Positions 1 to 5,967 of a DNA stretch of 8,719 bases are shown piece by piece. The notes beneath the pieces were generated by a model. It made no database searches. It was not told where the DNA came from and saw only the letters and a list, made by a program, of their open reading frames with translations. Position 1 is the stretch's first letter. Every line of letters starts with the position of its first letter. A program made the position numbers and the translations under genes. Origin of the DNA: Deltaproteobacteria bacterium (GTDB taxonomy: Bacteria > Desulfobacterota > GWC2-55-46); the NCBI GenBank assembly GCA_021825035.1, contig JAKAIQ010000080.1:1-8719 (forward strand), read 5' to 3'.

Positions 1-2
1 GG

Positions 3-53
3 TGGTGGAATGACGGGCCGAAGTCAAATGCCGTTATGCCACCGTCTTTCTAA
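3..53 (+). CDS. Possible C-terminal fragment of a convergent plus-strand gene
   Basis: The frame starting at base 3 reads WWNDGPKSNAVMPPSF and then stops at TAA (51-53). It enters from the left window edge. The peptide is not recognisable, and 16 open codons are weak evidence. The only support is its position: it would converge on the activator gene and precede hairpins. It could equally be non-coding. Confidence 0.2.
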   Translation, partial: WWNDGPKSNAVMPPSF

Positions 54-64
54 ACAGCCCGGCC

Positions 65-105
65 ATAAACCGCAGGGTTCTTCATGGCAGGAAGCGGTCG
101 TTTAT
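65..105. repeat. Imperfect inverted repeat
   Basis: ATAAACCGC (65-73) pairs with GCGGTCGTTTAT (94-105) except for a 3-nt bulge, with a 20-nt loop. There is no T-run on either strand. It may be a structured mRNA end downstream of the activator gene or of a convergent gene. Evidence is weak. Confidence 0.25.
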
Positions 106-117
106 AACGCCTGTCTT

Positions 118-138
118 GCCGCCTGAAAAAAGGGCGGC
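118..138. terminator. Weak GC hairpin, possible bidirectional end structure
   Basis: GCCGCC (118-123) and GGCGGC (133-138) form a 6-bp stem around TGAAAAAAG. Only TTT follows on the plus strand, and no T-run follows on the minus strand, where the T-stretch falls in the loop. It lies 74 nt past the activator stop. A terminator role is possible but not well supported. Confidence 0.25.
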
Positions 139-211
139 TTTGCAGCGACCCTTCATGCCGCCGGGAGAACGCCCGTTCGATTAGAAAACCCGAACCTTAC
201 GCCATACAGCC

Positions 212-1186
212 TCAAAGACGCGAAGTTTCCGGTGCGCAGGCTTCTGTTGTTGGGGCGTCGGTTATCTCAAGGCCTTTCATCTTGAGAAGCAGGGTATTCC
301 TGTGGACCTTCATGAGGTGCGCGGCCTCGCTTCTGTTCCAGTCGGTCTTCCTCAAAACCGCCGTGATGTAGCGTCGCTCGAACTCGCGGCAGGCATCTTT
401 CAGGCCGTCCGCGGGCCCCGGCCCTTGCGGGGCCTTCCTGCCGGAGTATTCGGCCGGTATGCCGCTCGCCCTTATGACCTCGCCGCTTGAAGATAGGGCC
501 ACGAGCCTCTCCACGAGATTTTCGAGCTCCCGGACGTTCCCCGGCCAGTCGTATTCCATCAGGACGGCCACGGCCTCGCCGGCAATGCCGACGTTTCTTT
601 GAAGGGACTTCTTGTGGCGGTCGAGAAAATATTCTATCAGGAGCGGGATGTCTTCCCTCCTCTCCCTGAGCGGCGGAAGCTCTATGGGAACGACCCTCAG
701 CCGGTAATAAAGGTCGGCCCTGAACCTCGAATCCCTTATCGCCTCTTCAAGGCGTTCGTTGGCCGCCGCTATGACCCTGATATCGACCTTTATCGGCGCG
801 TTGCCGCCCACCCTTTCGAAGGATCTCTCCTGGAGCGCCCTCAGGAGCTTTACCTGCATGTGCATCGGAAGGGCGGAGACCTCATCGAGAAAAACCGTGC
901 CTCCGTCGGCATGCTCGAACCTGCCCGCCTTCCTCGCGTGCGCGCCCGTAAAGGCGCCCTTCTCGAAGCCGAAGAGCTCGCTCTCCATGAGTTCGGGCGG
1001 GATGGCTCCGCAATTTATCGCAACGAATGGCCTTGCCCTTCTTTCGCTCGAATCATGCAGGCTTCTTGCCACAAGCTCCTTGCCTGTCCCGCTCTCGCCG
1101 GTTATTAGAACCGTGGAAGGCAGACGTGCCACCCGCTCTATTATTTCCAAAACTTTTTGCATTTGCGCTGATCTTGATATTATCAT
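212..1186 (-). CDS. Sigma-54-dependent transcriptional activator without sensory domain (PspF-like layout)
   Basis: This protein should activate RNA polymerase carrying sigma-54 (RpoN) at -24/-12 promoters by ATP hydrolysis. In its 324 residues I see Walker A GESGTGKE (30-37), the sigma-54 contact loop GAFTGA (77-82), Walker B TVFLDE (97-102), the arginine-finger region FRADLYYRL (155-163), WPGNVREL (214-221), and a Fis-type helix-turn-helix around 284-304 (NRSEAA...HRNTLLLKM). Residue 1 lies almost directly at the start of the AAA+ domain, so there is no receiver, GAF or PAS domain. PspF has the same layout and similar length. In-frame TGA and TAA lie just upstream of the ATG, which excludes an N-terminal extension. 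No strong ribosome binding site is visible. A sigma-70 promoter lies about 54 nt upstream of the ATG. No histidine kinase or partner inhibitor is in the window, so the regulon is unknown. Confidence 0.95.
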   Translation of the reverse strand: MIISRSAQMQKVLEIIERVARLPSTVLITGESGTGKELVARSLHDSSERRARPFVAINCGAIPPELMESELFGFEKGAFTGAHARKAGRFEHADGGTVFLDEVSALPMHMQVKLLRALQERSFERVGGNAPIKVDIRVIAAANERLEEAIRDSRFRADLYYRLRVVPIELPPLRERREDIPLLIEYFLDRHKKSLQRNVGIAGEAVAVLMEYDWPGNVRELENLVERLVALSSSGEVIRASGIPAEYSGRKAPQGPGPADGLKDACREFERRYITAVLRKTDWNRSEAAHLMKVHRNTLLLKMKGLEITDAPTTEACAPETSRL

Positions 1187-1216
1187 TATATGTAAGATTT
1201 TTCAGGTTTAATTAAC

Positions 1217-1234
1217 TATATATTTAAATATATA
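1217..1234. repeat. Perfect 18-bp palindrome at the predicted transcription start
   Basis: TATATATTTAAATATATA is identical to its reverse complement across all 18 bases and is flanked by C on each side. It begins at about +1 of the promoter above. It could be a repressor or autoregulation operator, or form a weak hairpin at the mRNA 5' end. Because it is purely A and T in an AT-rich tract, chance is a real alternative. Confidence 0.45.
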
Positions 1235-1239
1235 CAAAT

Positions 1240-1268
1240 ATTATTACAATAAATAACATATTTGTCAA
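1240..1268 (-). promoter_or_regulatory. Sigma-70-type promoter for the sigma-54 activator gene
   Basis: On the minus strand, TTGACA (1268-1263) is followed after exactly 17 nt by AATAAT (1245-1240), a perfect -35 and a one-mismatch -10. Transcription would start near 1234-1232, giving an untranslated leader of about 47 nt before the ATG at 1186. A-tracts upstream of the -35 (1270-1297) could act as an UP element. Such AT-rich sequence raises the chance of false matches to -10 boxes, but the exact TTGACA with ideal spacing makes this convincing. Confidence 0.65.
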
Positions 1269-1269
1269 T

Positions 1270-1284
1270 ATATTTTTAAAATAT
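1270..1284. repeat. AT-rich inverted repeat upstream of the -35 box
   Basis: ATATTTT and AAAATAT flank a single central base, giving a 7-bp inverted repeat two nt upstream of the -35. Its place is where an UP element or a regulator site would be. It has low complexity, so function is uncertain. Confidence 0.3.
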
Positions 1285-1408
1285 TTTTTAATTTTTTGGT
1301 TGATTACCGGCTGCGCGTGCCGAGACTTAATTATAGAGGTTTTGATGCCGAGCGGCTTGCGCGGGCAGGTTCATCGGCTGGAGATACCGGACAGCCGCGC
1401 GGGACGTG

Positions 1409-1945
1409 TCAATCCATATCCGGCCTGCCGACGATCCGTCTTATCTCTCTCATGGCGTAACTGAAGCCTGAATAGGCCGTGACCGAGACCGTAATGGCGG
1501 CTACGAGGAAAAAGGCCCTGTCGTTTGGCCTCGCCAGCGCGTAAAAGACGGTCATTATTTGAAGGGCAGTGGTGGCCTTGCCTGCGACGCTCGGCGAGAT
1601 ATCGACCTTCTTCCCGGCGCCCCTCAGAACCATGACTGCGGCCAGTATCATGAAGTCGTATATGACGACCGGCACGCAGAGCCAGAGCGGCGCGTATCCC
1701 TTGAAGGCAAGGGCAAAAAAAGCGCTTGAGAGAAGGAGCTTATCGGCCACCGGATCGAGGTTGGCCCCGAGCTCGGTCTTCATATCGAACCTCTTCGCCA
1801 AAAAGCCGTCGAAAAAGTCCGTAAGCCCGGCAACGGCGAAGACCGCCATCGACCAGAAGGATATATCGTTAAGGACAAGGTAGAGGAATAGCGGGACCAG
1901 CAGTATCCTCAGCAGGGTCAGCATGTTCGCGGCGTTGGCTATCAT
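1409..1945 (-). CDS. pgsA: CDP-diacylglycerol--glycerol-3-phosphate 3-phosphatidyltransferase (PgsA-like)
   Basis: This is an integral inner-membrane enzyme of the CDP-alcohol phosphatidyltransferase family. It should transfer a phosphatidyl group from CDP-diacylglycerol to glycerol-3-phosphate, the committed step to phosphatidylglycerol and cardiolipin. The signature is complete in spacing: D43, D46-G47, A50, G60, D64 and D68, with K51 where the family usually has Arg. The start region (NMLTLLRILLVP) matches the usual PgsA beginning. Hydrophobic stretches around 9-25, 30-42, 70-82, 87-107, 125-138 and 144-160 fit a small polytopic protein, and 178 residues is normal. The ATG follows the upstream TGA directly with no spacer and no good Shine-Dalgarno sequence, suggesting translational coupling. 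A different CDP-alcohol transferase specificity cannot be excluded from sequence alone. Confidence 0.9.
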   Translation of the reverse strand: MIANAANMLTLLRILLVPLFLYLVLNDISFWSMAVFAVAGLTDFFDGFLAKRFDMKTELGANLDPVADKLLLSSAFFALAFKGYAPLWLCVPVVIYDFMILAAVMVLRGAGKKVDISPSVAGKATTALQIMTVFYALARPNDRAFFLVAAITVSVTAYSGFSYAMREIRRIVGRPDMD

Positions 1946-2563
1946 TCAGGGAAGCCACTGGAAATATGTCTTTTTCGCCGCTTTCGTAACTACCGCGCCG
2001 TTGGGCAGGGTGTCGAACGCCGAGTCCACGAGCCTCTGGAGCTTCGGCTCGTAGGCCTTGATTACGGCAAAATCCATGGGCTTGGGGTCGAACCTGAAGT
2101 CCATATCCTTGTCCCGGTAATCGGCCGCCCAGAGCCTCGTGCCCCTGGCGGAGTAAAGCTCGAACCGGGTCTTTATGTCAAGGGATGCGAAATCCGAAAT
2201 CTTCATTTTATCCCATTTTTCAACCCCGATATAAAGAACCGCGTCGGCGCCGAGGAGCCTCGCTATCGCCGTAGGCCCTTCCCTGGCGGCTTCGCCGCCG
2301 GCCTCGCGGTCGACGAGGTCGAGAGGGATGACCCGGTAGTTCATGGATATGAGCCTGTCCCTGGTCATCGTCCTCAGGAGATTGCTTATGTTGTCCCTGT
2401 CATGATCCGCGCCTGCGTGCCATTTCACCGGCAGCACCGCGATGGTGCGCGGCCTGAGGCTGTCATATTGGTTGGACACCACGAACTCTATGGGCGACCC
2501 GCACCCGGCAAGCATGAAGAGCGGCAAAAGAAGCGCAAATAACAGCGATATTTTCTTCGTCAT
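1946..2563 (-). CDS. GNA1162/DUF799-family outer-envelope lipoprotein
   Basis: This is a 205-residue lipoprotein. A short basic start (MTKK), a hydrophobic segment (5-18) and the lipobox LAGC with Cys21 mark signal peptidase II processing and lipidation. The mature part has blocks typical of the GNA1162 (DUF799) family: RTIAVLPVKWHAG near 39-51, then an Arg/Asp-rich helix, then ARLLGADAVLYIGVEKWDKM near 102-121. The known structure of the Neisseria member resembles the TolB N-terminal fold, and the family is often linked to CsgG-like secretion or envelope complexes. Here the partner is instead the FlgT-N-like protein immediately upstream, one nucleotide away (TAG, A, ATG). The ribosome binding site GGCAGG lies within the end of that gene. 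Exact function is unknown. An accessory role in an outer-membrane complex is inference. Confidence 0.85.
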   Translation of the reverse strand: MTKKISLLFALLLPLFMLAGCGSPIEFVVSNQYDSLRPRTIAVLPVKWHAGADHDRDNISNLLRTMTRDRLISMNYRVIPLDLVDREAGGEAAREGPTAIARLLGADAVLYIGVEKWDKMKISDFASLDIKTRFELYSARGTRLWAADYRDKDMDFRFDPKPMDFAVIKAYEPKLQRLVDSAFDTLPNGAVVTKAAKKTYFQWLP

Positions 2564-2564
2564 T

Positions 2565-3293
2565 CTACCTGCCCGTTGACGGCGGCTCCTGCGCCGCCTT
2601 TATAAGGATCGTCCGGTTCCCGCCGGACGCGACTATGAAGCGCGGCGAGACCTCCCGCGCTATCCTTTCGGAAAGCCCCTGGCCGTTCCCATTTATCCTG
2701 GCGGTAAGCGTGATATTCCCCCTGTAAAAGGAGTCGTAGGAGATATCGTTTACGACGGTTATCCCTTCAAGGGATGTCAAAAGGCCCTGAAATGCGCCGT
2801 AGTCGTTCACCCCGAGGATGACTATCCTGAAAAACGAAGTTGCGCCGCCTTCGGTCATGCGGCTTACGAGGCCCTTGAGCTTCGCCCGGTCTATGTTCGC
2901 CTCTATCCAGACGTGGTAGTACACGGCCCCGGCCTGGTTGGGCATGGCCGAGCCGGCCATCTGCGGGGCACGGGCGTCCATATGGGTTATCTGCCCCTCC
3001 TCGACTATCCTGTAGTCGAGGATGAAGTCGCGGGGGTTCGAGTATATCTCTCTTTCAATGGAGTCGCTCTGCGCCGGGTCAGCCGCTATGGCCTCGTTCT
3101 TGACGAGCGCGTCCAGGGCCGTCGATACCGCGTTCCTCAGGGCCTGGTCAAGGGCCTCCTTCTTGACGTCTATATTGTCCGCGGACAGCGGGGCCGAGCC
3201 TTCGGCCCGCACGGCCGAGGCGTCCTCTCCGCGGGCGGGCGCGAGGCACACGAAGATTAAAAAGACGAAGGAGTAGAGCGCGATTCTTCTCAA
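2565..3293 (-). CDS. Secreted protein with FlgT-N/LPP20-like domain, TTG start
   Basis: I place the start at TTG (3293-3291), giving 242 residues. The TTG overlaps the miaA stop as TTGA and has AAGAGGT seven nt upstream. An in-frame ATG at 3377 would add 28 hydrophilic residues ahead of the signal peptide and overlap miaA by 88 nt, so I reject it. Residues 1-22 look like a Sec signal peptide (basic MRR, hydrophobic 4-18, then APARG). Residues about 28-145 resemble FlgT-N/LPP20 domains: VRAEGSAPLS followed by the amphipathic helix KKEALDQALRNAV. A second alpha/beta unit (about 155-235, beginning FRIVILGVNDYG, with LEGITVV) resembles DUF2066-like repeats. FlgT is a periplasmic protein of the Vibrio flagellar H ring, but no flagellar genes are here. 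It is probably periplasmic and works with the lipoprotein one nt downstream. Family assignment is by pattern only. Confidence 0.7.
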   Translation of the reverse strand: MRRIALYSFVFLIFVCLAPARGEDASAVRAEGSAPLSADNIDVKKEALDQALRNAVSTALDALVKNEAIAADPAQSDSIEREIYSNPRDFILDYRIVEEGQITHMDARAPQMAGSAMPNQAGAVYYHVWIEANIDRAKLKGLVSRMTEGGATSFFRIVILGVNDYGAFQGLLTSLEGITVVNDISYDSFYRGNITLTARINGNGQGLSERIAREVSPRFIVASGGNRTILIKAAQEPPSTGR

Positions 3294-4207
3294 TTTAGGC
3301 ACCTCTTCACGAGTTCCATTATATCGTTTTTCCGCTCCGGAGAAAACCAGCTTGTCTCCGGGTCTTTTCCGAACCACGCAATCTGCCTTTTCGCGTAATG
3401 CCGGGTGTTCTTTTTGAGTAGCGAAACGGCCTCGTCGAGGGAAAGCTCGCCTCTCAAATGCAGGGCCATCTCTTTGTAGCCGAGGCCGCGCATGGGCTTC
3501 AGTTCCGCGCCATACCCCATACCGAGAAGCCGGGAGACCTCTTCCACGAGCCCGCTTCCGACCATACCGTCAACCCGCTCCTCGATATCGCGGTAAAGAC
3601 GCTCCCTTTCCTTCATGAGCCCTATCTTGACGGCGTTGAACGGGCTGTCCCGGAACGAGTGCTCCCTGTGGAAATCCGCCATCGGCCGCCCGGAGCTTTC
3701 GTAGACCTCGAGCGCCCTTATTATCCGTACGGCGTTGTTCGGATGTATGCGGGAGGCGCTTTCCGGGTCTACCTCCGCAAGCCTCTCGTGCAGGCGCACG
3801 CTCCCGTGCCTCCGCGCCTCGCTCCAGAGACTTTCCCTCAGGGCCCTGTCAGCCGCAGGCCCTTCAAAAAGGCCTCTTTGCAGGGCCTTTATATAAAGGC
3901 CCGTCCCTCCGGCTATGAATACGTTCCTTCCCCGCTTGCGTATCTCCCTTATTATCTCAAGCGCGTCGGCCCTGAAGTCCGCCGCGCTGTATTCCCCGTC
4001 AGGCTCGACTATGTCTATCAGATGATGCGGGACGCTCTCGAGCGCGTCTCTCGCGGGCTTGGCGGTCCCGATGTCCATGTATTTATACACCTGCATGGAA
4101 TCCGCGCTTATGACCTCGCCGTTCAATTCGGCGGCAAGGGCCGCGGCAAGCGCGCTCTTTCCGCACCCGGTCGGGCCGGTTATTATTACGACCTTCTCCT
4201 TGTCCAT
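3290..4207 (-). CDS. miaA: tRNA dimethylallyltransferase MiaA
   Basis: MiaA transfers a dimethylallyl group from dimethylallyl diphosphate to N6 of A37 in tRNAs reading codons that start with U, giving i6A. The P-loop GPTGCGKS (11-18), ISADSMQVYKYMDIGTAKP (33-51, with the conserved Asp36) and AGGTGLYIKAL (99-109) are all family signatures. The length of 305 residues is standard. The ATG lies within the last codons of mutL (22-nt overlap), and the stop overlaps the next start as TTGA, so translation is probably coupled on both sides. mutL followed by miaA is also seen in enterobacteria, where hfq follows. Here hfq is absent and two envelope genes take its place. Confidence 0.97.
   Translation of the reverse strand: MDKEKVVIITGPTGCGKSALAAALAAELNGEVISADSMQVYKYMDIGTAKPARDALESVPHHLIDIVEPDGEYSAADFRADALEIIREIRKRGRNVFIAGGTGLYIKALQRGLFEGPAADRALRESLWSEARRHGSVRLHERLAEVDPESASRIHPNNAVRIIRALEVYESSGRPMADFHREHSFRDSPFNAVKIGLMKERERLYRDIEERVDGMVGSGLVEEVSRLLGMGYGAELKPMRGLGYKEMALHLRGELSLDEAVSLLKKNTRHYAKRQIAWFGKDPETSWFSPERKNDIMELVKRCLN
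3301..3307 (-). promoter_or_regulatory. Ribosome binding site deciding the TTG start at 3293
   Basis: Read on the minus strand, AAGAGGT sits seven nt before the TTG at 3293-3291, inside the last codons of miaA. The position is right for initiation at the TTG. The signal peptide begins exactly there, which supports TTG over the upstream in-frame ATG. Confidence 0.65.
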
Positions 4208-5955
4208 GCGGCGTCCGCCTGCCTTCCGAAGACGGCCTCTATTTCGGGCCGCGAAAACCTCTTCACGATCGGCCTCCCGTGCGGGCAGTGGCGCGCGAAA
4301 TCCACGCGGGCGAGGTCGCGCAGAAGCGCGTTCCCCTCATCCTTCGACAGCGCCCTGAAGCCCCGTATGACGCTGTGGCAGGCGATCCTCATGAGGACTT
4401 CCTCGATCCTCTCCTCCACCCTCCCGCCTCCGCCCGCCACGGCGGCCTCCTCGGCGAGTTCCTTTATGAGCGTGGCCGCGCCTCTGCCCGAAAGGATGGC
4501 TGGAACGGCCTTTACGAGAAACGTCTCGCCCCCGGTCTTTGAGGAGGGGCCGAAGGGCGTTATCTCGAACCCGAGCCTCTCCATATAGGGCATGAGCCGC
4601 GCTATCAGGCCGCTTTCCTCAGGGGCCGCCTCAAACCGCTCCGGGAGGAGAAGCATCTGCCCCCTTACGCCGGCCCCGGAAAAATATTCCTTCCTGAGCC
4701 TCTCGAACGCTATCCTCTCGGCGGCCCCGTGCTGGTCGATGACGTAAAAATCCGCCCTGCCCTGCGCTATCAGGAACTCGCCCCAGAGCTGGCCGACGGT
4801 ATCGAGCTCCAGGAACTCCGGATTTCTTATATCCTCCGCGCCTCCGGGCCTGGCCGCTTCCAGCGGCGACCATCCGGCCTCGCGCGACGCCTCCGGCTCG
4901 GCCGCAAACGGCGCGTTCCCAACAACGCCCCCGCCGTATTTAGGGCCGCCGACGGGCGCGGCCTGCCCGGCCTGCGAAAGTCCGCGGGCAAGGGCGCCTT
5001 TTACGGCGGCTTTCATTATATCATAGATGAACCCGGTATTTTTAAATCTTACCTCGGTCTTGGCCGGGTGTATGTTTACGTCGACGTCCTCCGGAGATAT
5101 GAGGATATTGAGAATGGCGAAAGGGTATCTGCCTGCCGGCACAAGCGTCCCGTAGCCGTCGATTATGGCCCTGTTCACCCCCTTGTCGCGTATCCACCTG
5201 CCGTTTACGTAGATGAAAAGCCCTTTGGCCGACGGATAGCTTGTCTCAGGCGCGCCTATATAACCCCTGACAAGGGGCGTGTCCACCTCGATAATCTTTT
5301 TCGCGGCCTCAGGGCCGAAGATGTCAGCTATCCTCTGCCTCTGAGACCCCGGCGCGGCATCGAGCGCTCGCATCGAGCCGTGGATGAGCCTGAACCTCCT
5401 GTCCGGGTTGATGAGCGCCGCCCTCTTGAAGACGTCCATGACCCTGCCGAACTCGGTCCCGGTCGACCTCAGGAACTTGAGCCTTGCAGGCGTATTGTAG
5501 AAAAGGTCCTTTACCTCTATCGAAGTCCCTTCGGGGCATCCGTCATCGGAGACGGCCGGCTCCGCCCCTCCCTCTATCGCGATGGCGGTGCCGGATACGT
5601 CGCCCCTCTGCCTCGTTCTCAGAAGCACCCTTGCCACGGCCGAGATGCTCGCAAGCGCCTCGCCCCTGAATCCCATCGTCCGCACGCCGTAAAGGTCTTC
5701 CTCTCTCGATACCTTGCTCGTGGCATGGCGGAGAAACGCCATGGCGGCGTCCTCCCTGCTCATGCCCTCGCCGTCGTCGATGACCCTTATGAGCCTCCTG
5801 CCCCCTTCGGCCACATGCACGGTAATGGCCGAAGCGCCCGCATCGAGGGCGTTCTCGATGAGCTCCTTTACGGCCGAGGACGGCCGCTCCACGACCTCTC
5901 CGGCGGCTATCTTCGACGCGAGAAGGCTGTCGAGCACCTTTATCTTCCGAGCCAT
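4186..5955 (-). CDS. mutL: DNA mismatch repair protein MutL with endonuclease motifs
   Basis: MutL couples mismatch recognition by MutS to strand incision and excision. The N-terminal GHKL ATPase is complete: ELIENALDAGAS (Asn35), DDGEGM (60-65), GFRGEAL (95-101) and VDVNIHPAKTEVRF. A Gly/Ala/Pro-rich linker follows. The C-terminal dimerisation domain carries metal-site motifs of the nicking MutL type: DQHGAAERIAFE from residue 407 (DQHA-x2-E-x4-E with Gly for Ala), ACHSVIR (Cys526) and CPHGRP (from Cys557). This suggests a methyl-independent, self-nicking MutL rather than a MutH-dependent one. The length of 589 is normal. The start has GGAAGG three nt before the ATG, 12 nt after the glycosylase stop. 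mutS is not in the window. Confidence 0.97.
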   Translation of the reverse strand: MARKIKVLDSLLASKIAAGEVVERPSSAVKELIENALDAGASAITVHVAEGGRRLIRVIDDGEGMSREDAAMAFLRHATSKVSREEDLYGVRTMGFRGEALASISAVARVLLRTRQRGDVSGTAIAIEGGAEPAVSDDGCPEGTSIEVKDLFYNTPARLKFLRSTGTEFGRVMDVFKRAALINPDRRFRLIHGSMRALDAAPGSQRQRIADIFGPEAAKKIIEVDTPLVRGYIGAPETSYPSAKGLFIYVNGRWIRDKGVNRAIIDGYGTLVPAGRYPFAILNILISPEDVDVNIHPAKTEVRFKNTGFIYDIMKAAVKGALARGLSQAGQAAPVGGPKYGGGVVGNAPFAAEPEASREAGWSPLEAARPGGAEDIRNPEFLELDTVGQLWGEFLIAQGRADFYVIDQHGAAERIAFERLRKEYFSGAGVRGQMLLLPERFEAAPEESGLIARLMPYMERLGFEITPFGPSSKTGGETFLVKAVPAILSGRGAATLIKELAEEAAVAGGGGRVEERIEEVLMRIACHSVIRGFRALSKDEGNALLRDLARVDFARHCPHGRPIVKRFSRPEIEAVFGRQADAAWTRRRS

Positions 5956-5967
5956 TTTCCTTCCGGA

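Larger units (their letters stand above)
54..211. other. Non-coding stretch downstream of the activator gene
   Basis: Apart from the two hairpins listed, I see no gene, RNA gene or mobile-element feature here. Short frames exist on both strands but none has a ribosome site or a recognisable protein. Confidence 0.5.
1187..1408. other. Non-coding spacer with AT-rich island
   Basis: The 222 nt between the pgsA stop and the activator start contain no credible gene. The left part is strongly AT-rich (11 G/C in 1201-1300) and holds the promoter and palindromes listed separately. The right part (about 1305-1408) returns to GC-rich composition. It has a 6-bp stem (CGGCTG/CAGCCG, 11-nt loop) just past pgsA but no following T-run, so no clear intrinsic terminator for the operon is visible. 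Confidence 0.7.

Noticed and set aside
1330..1335. TATAAT on the minus strand
   Set aside because: No -35-like sequence lies 16-18 nt upstream and there is no extended -10 TG.
1327..1374. 15-codon minus-strand frame (MNLPAQAARHQNLYN)
   Set aside because: It is too short, has no ribosome binding site, and no family is recognised.
1384..1412. TTGACA at the end of pgsA on the minus strand as a second promoter
   Set aside because: The hexamer 17 nt downstream is CGGTAT, a poor -10.
3294..3377. N-terminal extension of the FlgT-like protein to an ATG at 3377
   Set aside because: It would place 28 hydrophilic residues before a signal peptide and overlap miaA by 88 nt. The TTG start has a good ribosome site.
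3458..4588. Plus-strand open frame (376 codons) opposite miaA and the end of mutL
   Set aside because: It is a shadow of well-supported genes with no recognisable motif.
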